32,359 nucleotides of DNA, from contig CAMXQV010000017.1 of the NCBI GenBank assembly GCA_947245515.1, forward strand, positions 1 through 32,359, given 5' to 3'. Under the pieces are notes generated by a model. That model made no database searches, had not been told where the DNA came from, and saw only the letters and a program-made list of their open reading frames with translations. Shown here piece by piece: positions 15,452 through 23,935 of the stretch. A program made the translations under genes and the position numbers. Source of the stretch: an uncultured Clostridium sp. (GTDB lineage: Bacteria > Bacillota > Clostridia > TANB77 > CAG-508). Numbering within the stretch: position 1 is the first letter of the stretch; each line of letters starts with the position of its first letter.

Positions 15452-15501
15452 ATGATTTTTTCCTCCGTCCCAAAAATCATTATGTAGAATAGGAGGAAAA
15501 A
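15452..15501 (+). promoter_or_regulatory. hairpin that could sequester the first ackA ribosome-binding site
   Basis: ATGATTTTT (15452-15460) and AAAAATCAT (15472-15480) form a perfect 9-bp stem with loop TCCTCCGTCCC. TTTTTCCTCC (15457-15466) is also exactly complementary to GGAGGAAAAA (15492-15501), the ribosome-binding site of ackA copy 1. The two pairings exclude each other. Confidence 0.5.
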
Positions 15502-15502
15502 T

Positions 15503-16720
15503 TTGAAGATTTTAGTTTTAAATTCAGGAAGTTCTTCACTAAAATATCAAGTAATTGATATGCAAACAGAAAAGCTTTTAGCAAAAGGATATTTTGAAAG
15601 AATAGGTCAAATAAATTCTTTTTTGACACATAAAGTTGGAGAACAAAGTCACAAATTTGAACACTATGCAGAAGATCATGAACAAGCAATAGAATTTGTA
15701 TTAAGCAGAATAATGCATAAACAATACGGGATAATAAATAATTTAAAGGAATTGCAAGGTATTGGACATAGAGTTGTACATGGAGGCGAAAAGTTTTCTA
15801 ATCCAGTATTAATTACCAAGGAAGTAATTAAAGAAATTAAAGAATGTAGTGACTTAGCTCCCTTACATAACCCAGCAGCTATATTAGGGATTGAAGCCTG
15901 TAAAAAAGTTGCACCAGATATAAAAATGGTAGCAGTTTTTGATACAGCCTTTCATCAGACAATAGAAAAAGAAAAATATATTTACCCAATACCTTATGAA
16001 TACTATGAAAAGTATAAAATAAGAAAATATGGATTTCATGGAACATCACATCAGTATGTTGCTAATAGAGTAGCAGAATTAATGAATACTGACATAAAAA
16101 ATCTAAAGCTTGTAAGTTGTCACTTAGGACAGGGGGCAAGTGTATGTGCTATAAAAAATGGTAAATCAGTAGAAACTAGTATGGGCTTAACACCTCTTGG
16201 TGGAATTTGTATGGGTACACGAAGTGGAGATTTAGATCCTTCTGTTATTTCATATATAATGAAAAAAGAAGCTTTATCTCCAAAAGAGATGGAAGATATT
16301 TTAAATAAAAAATCAGGAGCTTATGGTATTTCTGGAATATCTGTTGATTTTAGAGATATTGAAACAGAGGCCTTTTCAGGTGATGAACGTGCAAAATTAG
16401 CTTTAGATGTATTTCATGAAACAGTTGCTTCATATATTGCAAAATGTGGAGTTGCTATGAAAGGTATAGATGTTATTACCTTTGAAGCAGGAGTCGGAGA
16501 AAAGGGGCAAGATTCTAGGCAGGCTATTTGTGATAAACTTAAGTTTTTAGGAGTTGAACTAGATAGAGAAATTAACCAAGCAAGTAGAAATGTAGAAGCA
16601 AAGATTTCAAATGAAGCTTCAAAAATAGAAGTTTATACTATTTCAACTAATGAAGAATTGATGATAGCAAGAGAAACTTTAAAAACTATTGAATTGGGAG
16701 AAAGATTTGAACTATTATAG
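15503..16720 (+). CDS. ackA: acetate kinase, copy 1 (divergent paralogue)
   Basis: Converts acetyl phosphate and ADP to acetate and ATP; 405 aa. TTG start at 15503, six bases after AGGAGG; N-terminus MKILVLNSGSSSLKY. Active-site blocks are intact: GHRVVHGGE, VFDTAFHQT, YGFHGTSHQY, CHLGQGASV, TRSGDLDP and STNEELMIA. The nucleotide loop near residue 330 reads FEAGVGEKG where copy 2 and most family members have FTGGVGEN-type sequence, so copy 1 may differ in nucleotide use or activity. A hairpin upstream may control translation. Confidence 0.93.
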   Translation: MKILVLNSGSSSLKYQVIDMQTEKLLAKGYFERIGQINSFLTHKVGEQSHKFEHYAEDHEQAIEFVLSRIMHKQYGIINNLKELQGIGHRVVHGGEKFSNPVLITKEVIKEIKECSDLAPLHNPAAILGIEACKKVAPDIKMVAVFDTAFHQTIEKEKYIYPIPYEYYEKYKIRKYGFHGTSHQYVANRVAELMNTDIKNLKLVSCHLGQGASVCAIKNGKSVETSMGLTPLGGICMGTRSGDLDPSVISYIMKKEALSPKEMEDILNKKSGAYGISGISVDFRDIETEAFSGDERAKLALDVFHETVASYIAKCGVAMKGIDVITFEAGVGEKGQDSRQAICDKLKFLGVELDREINQASRNVEAKISNEASKIEVYTISTNEELMIARETLKTIELGERFELL

Positions 16721-16857
16721 GATATATAGTTAAGACTAAAGGAGAAGAAAAGGAAGTAAAAAGAGTTGCAGAAAAAATTGCACAAGATAAAAAAATAAGT
16801 AATTTAAGGTTAAAAAATTTATTTGAAGAAAAAAAGAAAGGAAAAATAAGAAAATGA
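16711..16857 (+). pseudogene. short coding-like remnant between the two ackA genes
   Basis: Between the genes, one frame stays open for 48 codons and ends in TGA overlapping the ATG of ackA copy 2. From about 16720 it reads as a charged helical peptide including GYIVKTKGEEKEVKRVAEKI. It has no ATG, GTG or TTG start. It may be a decayed gene end left by the duplication, or chance in A-rich DNA. Confidence 0.35.
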
Positions 16858-18041
16858 AAGTATTAGTATTAAATTGTGGGAGTTCATCACTAAAATATCA
16901 ATTAATAAATATGGAGACAGAAGAAGTAGTAGCATCAGGAAAATATGAAAGAATAGGAGAAAAGGAAGCTTTTATAACACATAAAGCAAAGGGAAAAAAA
17001 GTTGAAATAAAAAATCCAGCCTATAATCATACAGAAGCAATTGAATTTGCTTTACAACAATTAATAAATCCAGAATATAAAGTAATAGATAGCTTAGAAG
17101 AAATTGAAGCTATTGGCCATAGATTAGTTCATGGAGGAGAAAAGATATCAGAATCAGTAGTTATTGATGATGAAGTTATAAAGGTATTAAAAGAATGTAC
17201 AGATTTAGCACCACTTCATAATCCAGCATCTATTTTAGGAATTGAGGCATGTAAAAAAGTAATGCCAGGGAAACCAATGGTTGGAGTATTTGATACTGCT
17301 TTTCATCAAACAATACCACAAGAAAAATATATTTATCCAATACCATATGAATATTATAAAAAATATAAAATAAGAAAATATGGATTTCATGGAACATCAC
17401 ATATGTATGTATCTCAAAGACTAGCAGAGATAGAAGGAAAGAAGATTGAAGATTTAAAAATTGTAACCTGCCATTTAGGTCAAGGAGCTAGTATATGTGC
17501 AGTTAATGGTGGAAAATCAATAGATACAAGTATGGGACTTTCACCCTTAGGAGGAATTCCTATGGTAACAAGAAGTGGAGATATGGATCCATCTGTTATA
17601 ACTTACATTATGAAAAAAGAAAATATAGATGCTGATAAAATGGAAGCAATTTTAAATAAAGAATCAGGAGTTTCAGGAATTTCAGGATTAGTTCCAGATT
17701 TTAGAGTTATTGAGCAAGCAGGAAATGAAGGTAATGAGAGAGCAAGAATTGCCTTGGAAAGCTTTAAATATTCAATTGCAAGTTATATTGCAAAATATGC
17801 AGTTGCAATGAAGGGTATAGATTATATTGTTTTTACAGGTGGAGTTGGAGAAAATCAAATTCATATCAGAGAGGGAATCTGTGAACAATTAACCTTTATG
17901 GGTGTAGAGCTTGATGAAACTTTAAATAATATTAGATCAGAGGAAAAGTTAATTTCTAAACCTACATCAAAAGTCAAAATTTATGTTATACCAACAAATG
18001 AAGAATTAATGATTGCAAAAGAGACAAAAAGATTAATATAA
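16854..18041 (+). CDS. ackA: acetate kinase, copy 2
   Basis: A 395-residue acetate kinase closely related to copy 1 across its whole length. Motifs follow the family consensus: NCGSSSLKYQ, GHRLVHGGE, VFDTAFHQT, YGFHGTSHMY, CHLGQGASI, TRSGDMDP, FTGGVGENQ and PTNEELMIA. Because its nucleotide-binding loop is canonical, it is the better candidate for the main enzyme. AAAGGA precedes ATG 16854. It probably shares the pta transcript, as no separate promoter is evident in the short gap. Confidence 0.95.
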   Translation: MKVLVLNCGSSSLKYQLINMETEEVVASGKYERIGEKEAFITHKAKGKKVEIKNPAYNHTEAIEFALQQLINPEYKVIDSLEEIEAIGHRLVHGGEKISESVVIDDEVIKVLKECTDLAPLHNPASILGIEACKKVMPGKPMVGVFDTAFHQTIPQEKYIYPIPYEYYKKYKIRKYGFHGTSHMYVSQRLAEIEGKKIEDLKIVTCHLGQGASICAVNGGKSIDTSMGLSPLGGIPMVTRSGDMDPSVITYIMKKENIDADKMEAILNKESGVSGISGLVPDFRVIEQAGNEGNERARIALESFKYSIASYIAKYAVAMKGIDYIVFTGGVGENQIHIREGICEQLTFMGVELDETLNNIRSEEKLISKPTSKVKIYVIPTNEELMIAKETKRLI

Positions 18042-18052
18042 TTAAAATATTA

Positions 18053-18101
18053 AGCAATTGCCTTAATATACTTGAAGAATAAATAAAAATAGTATATAAT
18101 T
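18053..18101 (+). promoter_or_regulatory. promoter of the ABC exporter operon, with a solo end of the 7.2-kb repeat
   Basis: TTGAAG (18073-18078) and TATAAT (18096-18101) with 17-bp spacing. The bases before it (AAGCAATTGCC from 18053, then ACTTGA) match the right end of the 7151-7360 element (AAGCGATTGTC, then TCTTGA) at the same distance from the -35 box. Confidence 0.7.
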
Positions 18102-18128
18102 ATATTGTCAAAATAGGAGGTGTCCAAA

Positions 18129-18287
18129 ATGAAATTTGAATTTGATGAAATAGGAATGAAAGAAGAAATAGAATTAATTAACCTTCAAAAACAAATGCAA
18201 CAAAATCAAAATCTAGATGTAAACAACCAAAGTATAGGATTTAATATGGATACATTATACAATTTAATAGAAAATGAAGAAAAATAA
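18129..18287 (+). CDS. small acidic protein, 52 aa, leading the ABC exporter operon
   Basis: ATG 18129 follows AGGAG by about eight bases and lies just after a good promoter. The peptide begins MKFEFDEIGMKEEIELINLQ, continues with a Gln/Asn-rich middle and ends NLIENEEK. It has no membrane segment, no double-glycine leader and no cysteine, so it does not look like a classic exported bacteriocin. The exporter gene starts 29 bases after its stop. Function unknown; a regulatory or cargo role is only a guess. Confidence 0.55.
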   Translation: MKFEFDEIGMKEEIELINLQKQMQQNQNLDVNNQSIGFNMDTLYNLIENEEK

Positions 18288-18316
18288 AGCAAGAAAATAC
18301 ATAGGAAGAGGATGTT

Positions 18317-20063
18317 ATGAAACAAGTACTTATAGATACACTAAAGAAATACAAAGGGGCAATAATCTTACAAACAATATTACTTCGGAATAAACATATA
18401 TTTATTAACATATCCAGCAAAAATTGTAGGAAATATTGTTGATATGTTATATAAGTTAGATGAAAATAAACAAAATATATTAAACAGTACATATTACTTA
18501 ATTGGAATATGTATTGTTTTGTTGATTATAAGAATTTTATGGAAATATTTAGAAACTTATGAAGTAAGGGGAATTGAAAAAGACATAAAAATAAAGCTAT
18601 TTCATAGATTTTTAAAACTAAAATTAAAAGACATACAAAACATAAAAAATGGGGAAATAATGTCTTACTTTGTAAAAGACACAAATGAAATAAGAAGTGC
18701 AGTATATAGAATATTTTCTCATGGAGTAAGAATATTATTTACCTTTATTATTGCAGTTGGACAAATGGTAGCAGGTATTAATTTAAATTTAACTATAGCA
18801 GTTATGATACCAATAATAGTAGGATGTTATTTAACTGTTGTAATCAAGAAATATGTTGAAATAAGTTTTAAAAAATCACAAGATAAATTCACAGAAATGT
18901 CAGAATATATTCAAGAAAGCACAGACAGTATAAGAACTACAAAAGCATATTCGTGTGAAGGAGAACAATTAAAAGAATTTATAAGAAAAAATAAAAGAGT
19001 ACGTCAAAGTGATAACACAGTAGATGTATATTCAAATTTATTAAAAATGTGTTTAAATATTTGTTTTGGTATATGTTATGCAATATCTTTGATATATGGT
19101 TCAAAACTAGTAATAGAAGGTAAAGTCACAGTTGGAGGATTAGTTGCATTTAATGGATATATAGGATTATTTGTAGGACCTGTTGGCTGGTTACCACCTT
19201 TAATTTCAAGATTTAAAAGAGCAAAAATATCTTATAAAAGATTAGATAAAATTTTTCAATTAGAACCTGAAAAAATTAATAGTAAAAATATTTTATCTAA
19301 AGAAAAACTACAAGGAAATATTGAAATAAAAGATCTAAACTTTAATTATCCAGGAGTAATAGAAAAAACCTTAGAAGACATAAATGTTACAATAAATAAA
19401 GGACAAACCTTAGGTATTATAGGTACAATTGGAAGTGGTAAGACAACACTAATGAATTTACTAGCAAGATTATATTCAATACCAAGAGGAAAAATAATAA
19501 TAGATGGAAAAGATATTAACGATATACCTATTGAAATTTTAAGAAATAATATTTGTTATATTACACAAGACAATTTCTTATTCTCATCTACTTTAAAAGA
19601 TAACATTAGCTTATTTAAAGAAGAGTATAAAGAAGATGAAATAAATGAAAGTACAAAAAAAGCTATTGTTTATGATGATATACAAAGAATGCCAGAAGGA
19701 ATTGAAACTGTTATTGGAGAAAGAGGAGGAGACTTATCTGGAGGACAAAGACAGAGAGTAGCTATTTCTAGAGCATTTTTGAAAAATAGTAGTATTTTAA
19801 TTTTTGATGATACCTTTTCAGCTTTAGATAATAGAACATCAGAGAAATTAATAGAAAACATTCAAGAGCTCTCACAGGATAAGACATGTATTATTATTTC
19901 TAATAAAGTTTCAGATGTTAAGGGAAGTGACAAAATAATTGTTCTTAATAATGGCAATATTGCAGAAAATGGAACACATGAGGAATTAATAAAAAAGGAT
20001 GGAATTTATAGTGATTTTTATAATCAACAGGCAACAAAAGCAAAACCTAGCTTTTTATCATAA
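18317..20063 (+). CDS. ABC exporter half-transporter 1 (degenerate-site subunit), split by a +1 frameshift at CGG
   Basis: ATG 18317 follows AGGAAGAGGA. Frame 0 reads 23 codons to CTT CGG AAT and ends at TGA (18440-18442). Skipping the C at 18386 continues GGA ATA AAC and stays open to 20063, for about 581 aa in total. The protein has six membrane segments (about 1-300), then a nucleotide-binding domain: Walker A GTIGSGKTT, signature LSGGQRQRVAISRA, Walker B ILIFDDTFSALD with Asp in place of the catalytic Glu, and ISNKVSD in place of the usual AHR H-loop. These changes mark the degenerate-site partner of a heterodimeric exporter (BmrC/LmrC type). Its partner follows. The substrate is unknown, possibly a drug or lipid. 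Confidence 0.88.
18383..18389 (+). other. putative +1 frameshift site in ABC half-transporter 1 (CTT CGG A)
   Basis: The in-frame CGG is at 18386-18388. Dropping the C gives GGA in the frame of the remaining 558 codons. There is no homopolymer at the site, so a run-length sequencing error is not the obvious cause. Confidence 0.65.
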
Positions 20064-20123
20064 TCTTATAATACTTTTAAATATATTAAAAAGTGTAATA
20101 AAAAGATTTTATAACTAAAGAGA

Positions 20124-20187
20124 GATAAGGTTGAAAAATTTAATTCTTTTCCAACCACATTTGTGCCTTAGTAAGGAATGAAATTAA
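20124..20187 (+). repeat. short interspersed repeat, copy 2
   Basis: Near-copy of 8064-8129: GATAAGGTTGAAAAATT, then TTCTTTTCCAACCACATT, TGTGCCTTAGTAAGG and GAAATTAAA. It lies between the two exporter genes. It contains an ATG at 20178 that I do not take as the start of the next gene. Confidence 0.7.
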
Positions 20188-20222
20188 ATATAGTAAATAA
20201 AATCTATAAGAAGGGAGAACAA

Positions 20223-21981
20223 ATGAAAAACCAAACATGGCAGAGAATATATAAAATGTTAAAACCACAAAAAAAGGCTATTGCCATTATATCAATTCTA
20301 GCGATAATAATAAATATTGGCGAAGTAGTAAAACCTTATATATTAAAAGTAGTAATAGATGATTATATAAGTAGTGGCTTATGGCAAAAAGGTATAATGA
20401 CAGTTGGGATTTTAGGAGCAATATATATAGCAATAGTATTAATTGGAAATATATTAGATTTTATAGTAAGTACAGCTACAAGTATGATGGGAGAAAATGT
20501 TATATATTCAATTAGAAACAAATTATATAAATACATACAATATGCTAATATTCCATTTCATGACAGAACACCATCAGGGACTTTGTTTGTAAGAATAACA
20601 AGTGATGTAGAAGATATAACAACTTTTTTTAAAGAAGTAATAACAACTTTTATTAAAGATATTGTTATGATAATTGCATTAGCAGTAATGATGTTATCAC
20701 TTAATTACAAGTTAGCTTTAATATGCTCTACCTTAATTCCACTTGTTGCAATACTGTCAATTATTATAACAAAAGTTAGTAATAAAGTAAGAGAATATTC
20801 TAAAAAGGTTAAAACAAAATTAAACATATTTTTAGCAGAATCAATTTATGGAGTAAAACTAATAAAAATATTTAATAGACAATATGAAAAAGAAAAAGAA
20901 TGTGAAAAACTATGTACACAATTTTGGAAATCAAGGTTTCCAACTGCATATACAGAAGGATTTTTAGTAGCCTTCATGCTAATTTTCGAAAATTTAGGAG
21001 TTTCAATAATAGTATGGACATGTATAAATAAGCTTTTTGGCATTGAATTAGATGTAGGTGTAATATATATTTTTGTAACTTATTTAAAGCAAATATTTGA
21101 GCCAATAAACAGGATTGTAGAAAACTTTGAAACTATTCAAGAAGCAATAGTATCAATAAATAAAATATATGACATCTTAGAACATAAAGAATATTTAGAA
21201 GATTTTGAAGATGGAATAGAATTAGATGAAGAAATAGAAGGTAAAATAGAATTTAAGCATGTTTGGTTTGCATATGAAGGAGAAAATTGGATTTTAAAAG
21301 ATGTAAACTTTACAATAGAGCCAGGACAAAGTATTGCATTAGTAGGAAGAACAGGATCACGGAAAAACAACTATAATAAATTTAATCAATCGATTTTATG
21401 AGATACAAAAAGGAGAAATCTTGTTAGATGGAGTAAATATAAGACAAATAAATTTACGTTCTTTAAGAAAAAAGATAGGAGTTATATTACAAGATCCATT
21501 TATATTTGCAAAAACTATAAAAGAAAACATAGAACTAAATGAAAATCTATCAGATGAAGCGATAATGGAGACAATAAAACTTTCATCAGCAGAAGAATTT
21601 GTAAATTCTTTACCAAATGGAATAGAAGAAGTTGCACATGAAAGAGGAAGTTCTTTCTCAGCTGGTCAAAAACAGTTGCTAGCCTTTGCAAGAATATTTG
21701 CTCACAATCCATCAATATTTATATTAGATGAGGCAACGGCAAATATAGATACTAAAACAGAAGAATTAATACAAGAATCTATTGATAAAATATCAAAAGA
21801 TAAAACATCAATTTTTATTGCTCATAGATTATCAACAATAGTAAATGTAGACAAAATAATTGTTTTAGATAAAGGAGAGATAATAGAACAGGGTAACCAT
21901 TCAGAGTTAGTAAATATTTCAGGTGGATATTATAGTAAATTATATAATGCATATTATAATAATTTGAGACAGTTAGGATAA
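20223..21981 (+). CDS. ABC exporter half-transporter 2 (catalytic subunit), split by a +1 frameshift at CGG
   Basis: ATG 20223 follows GAAGGGAG; an earlier ATG at 20178 lies in a repeat. Frame 0 runs to GGA TCA CGG AAA inside Walker A and stops at TGA (21399-21401). Skipping the C at 21360 gives GRTGSGKTT and an open frame to 21981, 585 aa in total. It has six membrane segments (about 20-310) and a nucleotide-binding domain with signature FSAGQKQLLAFAR, Walker B IFILDEATANID with the catalytic Glu, and H-loop IAHRLST. It complements the degenerate partner upstream (BmrD/LmrD type). Read literally, the gene would lose its ATPase, so the frameshift must be bypassed for function. Its end overlaps the convergent PHP gene by nine bases. 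Confidence 0.88.
21357..21363 (+). other. putative +1 frameshift site in ABC half-transporter 2 (TCA CGG A), inside Walker A
   Basis: The in-frame CGG is at 21360-21362. Removing the C yields the invariant Gly-Lys-Thr of Walker A (TCA GGA AAA ACA). The family motif fixes the extra base to this position with almost no ambiguity. Confidence 0.75.
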
Positions 21982-21994
21982 TCCTAACTGTCTC
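21966..21994. terminator. palindrome shared by two convergent gene ends
   Basis: GAGACAGTTAGGAT (21966-21979) and ATCCTAACTGTCTC (21981-21994) are perfect 14-bp arms about one central base. They encode the last residues of both ABC half-transporter 2 (LRQLG) and the PHP phosphatase (MRQLGLS), and probably act as a bidirectional terminator. Confidence 0.65.
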
Positions 21995-22791
21995 ATTTGT
22001 GGTTCTCGATTTTTAAAGGTTGTATATTTTGTATAGCCTAATTTTTTTAGTAATTTTGAAATTTCTTCAAAATTAGAACATAAGTCACATGCTTGGTGTG
22101 CATCTGATCCTATTGTTAGAATTTCTCCTCCTAATTCTTTATATCGTGCTAAAATTTCTGTATTAGGATGTGCTGTGTTAAGTCCATATCTGTATCCTGA
22201 TGTATTAATTTCAATTCCTTTATTTTTTGATATTATTGTTTTTAAAATGTTATCTAGTATATCTTGATATTCTTCATATTTGATTTGTTTATTTGTATAT
22301 CCACCATATCTTACTATGTAATCTATATGGCCATATACATCAAATTCGTTATATATTTTTATATTTTCTAATACTTCTTTAAAGTATTTGTTGTAAGCTT
22401 CTTTTTGTGTAAGCCCTTCGAAGAAACTTGGGTCTTTTGATATGTCTTTTTTACATGTGATGTGTGATGAACCTATTATGAAGTCAAAGTTGTATTTAGA
22501 TACCATTTCTTTTATTGTATTTGATATGTCTGGTTGTAAACCTATTTCTATTCCTAATTTTAGGGTTATTTCGTTTTGGTATTTTTTTTGAAGTTCATAA
22601 AAGTTTTGTACATAGTTTTCTACATCAATGGTTTTTAGTGTGCTATTTTTTACTCCTTCATATATGTCATAATGTTCTGTGAAACATAGTTCTTCTATAT
22701 TGTTTTTTATTGCTGTTTGTACGTGTTCTTCCATTGTTGATATTCCATCATGTGAATGTGTACTATGTACATGATAATCTGTTTTTATCAT
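21973..22791 (-). CDS. PHP-family phosphoesterase, histidinol-phosphatase type
   Basis: A 272-residue metal-dependent hydrolase. Metal ligands are visible in DYHVHSTHSHDG (His7, His9, His14), FTEHYD, EIGLQPD, IGSSHI, YGHIDY and GSDAH near the end. Length and order fit HisK-type histidinol phosphatases of Firmicutes. No other histidine-biosynthesis genes are nearby, so the substrate stays provisional; a general phosphoesterase role is possible. An AAGGAGG-type site precedes the start. Confidence 0.82.
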   Translation of the reverse strand: MIKTDYHVHSTHSHDGISTMEEHVQTAIKNNIEELCFTEHYDIYEGVKNSTLKTIDVENYVQNFYELQKKYQNEITLKLGIEIGLQPDISNTIKEMVSKYNFDFIIGSSHITCKKDISKDPSFFEGLTQKEAYNKYFKEVLENIKIYNEFDVYGHIDYIVRYGGYTNKQIKYEEYQDILDNILKTIISKNKGIEINTSGYRYGLNTAHPNTEILARYKELGGEILTIGSDAHQACDLCSNFEEISKLLKKLGYTKYTTFKNREPQMRQLGLS

Positions 22792-22962
22792 ATATTTTCC
22801 TCCTTTTCTATTTATATGAATTTTATTATAAAGTTATTAATTTGGCAAGATATATAAAACAATTATCTTATAAATAAAGTATATAAATTTATTTGATTTT
22901 ATATTAAAAATAAGTATGAAAAATAAGTAGTAATAAAAAATTAACAAAAAATATAAAAAAAC

Positions 22963-22991
22963 TGGAAAAATTAAAAAATTAGTGATATAAT
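22963..22991 (+). promoter_or_regulatory. probable promoter of the glycosyltransferase-phosphatase pair
   Basis: TATAAT at 22986-22991 with a weak TGGAAA at 22963-22968, 17-bp spacing, about 50 bases before a TGGAGG ribosome-binding site. The rest of the gap from 22792 is AT-rich with nothing else recognisable. Confidence 0.45.
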
Positions 22992-23050
22992 ACAAATTAG
23001 AGTAAATATAAACATAAAAGGAATATTTAATAGTAAATGGAGGAATTTAA

Positions 23051-23935
23051 ATGATATCAGAAGAAGGACGATTAAGATTTACAGTAGTAATTACTTCTTA
23101 TAATCTTGAAAATTATATAGAAAGGGCAATAGAAAGTGTATTAAATCAAGAATTTAAAAATTACGAAATAATAGTAGTAGATGATTGTTCAACAGATAAT
23201 ACAATTGAAAAGATAAAAAATTATAAGAATAAGAATTTATATTTATATAAAACTAAAGAAAATTCAGGAAAAGGAGGAGCACCTAGAAATATAGCTATTG
23301 AAAAAGCTAAAGGGGAATATATAGTTTTTTTAGATGGAGATGATACATTATATGATATGCAAACATTAAAAAAGATAGACAATATTATTGGACAAGATAA
23401 ACCAGATATTGTTTACTTAGGATATGAAGAAATTGGCAAAAATGGAAATAGAACTAGAATTTCTACCAAAGAAAACTCAATGAAAAAACAAAGAATAATG
23501 TGTGATATTAGTTTTTCAGTTTCAGCAAGGTGTTGGAGAAGAGAATTTTTAATTGAAAATGATATAAAATTTGTTGAAAAGATGTATTATGAAGATGAGG
23601 TATTTTGTTTAAAAGGGTCAATTTTAGCAAAAGAAACAAAATATGGTGACTTTGAGATTTTTAAATATTATAGAAATAGAGTAGATAGTGTAATGAATAT
23701 ACCTAATATAGGGAGATGTTCAGATTGGTATAGAGCATTAGCAGAAATAACAGATTTATATAAAATAACACCTGAAGAATATAGGCCATATTTATTAAGT
23801 TTTATAAAAAATGAAAATGATACAATACCAAAAAGAATAGCATATATATTAAGTGCATATAAAAATGGAGAGGCAGTAAAACCTTTTCCAAAAAGAGAAT
23901 ATACGTATAAGGAGTTTTTTGATGATGAAAACTGA
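23051..23935 (+). CDS. family 2 glycosyltransferase
   Basis: A 294-residue GT-A fold transferase acting on an unknown acceptor, probably for surface polysaccharide. The N-terminus has TVVITSYNLENYIERAIESV and the nucleotide-binding VVDDCSTDNT, then the metal-binding FLDGDD near residue 97 and YYEDEVFCLKG as the likely catalytic-base region. It has no membrane segments. GGAGG precedes ATG 23051. The next gene overlaps its end. Confidence 0.88.
   Translation: MISEEGRLRFTVVITSYNLENYIERAIESVLNQEFKNYEIIVVDDCSTDNTIEKIKNYKNKNLYLYKTKENSGKGGAPRNIAIEKAKGEYIVFLDGDDTLYDMQTLKKIDNIIGQDKPDIVYLGYEEIGKNGNRTRISTKENSMKKQRIMCDISFSVSARCWRREFLIENDIKFVEKMYYEDEVFCLKGSILAKETKYGDFEIFKYYRNRVDSVMNIPNIGRCSDWYRALAEITDLYKITPEEYRPYLLSFIKNENDTIPKRIAYILSAYKNGEAVKPFPKREYTYKEFFDDEN

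Noticed and set aside
20178..20222. Upstream ATG for ABC half-transporter 2
   Set aside because: It lies inside the interspersed repeat, the added residues are not exporter-like, and ATG 20223 has the proper GAAGGGAG site.
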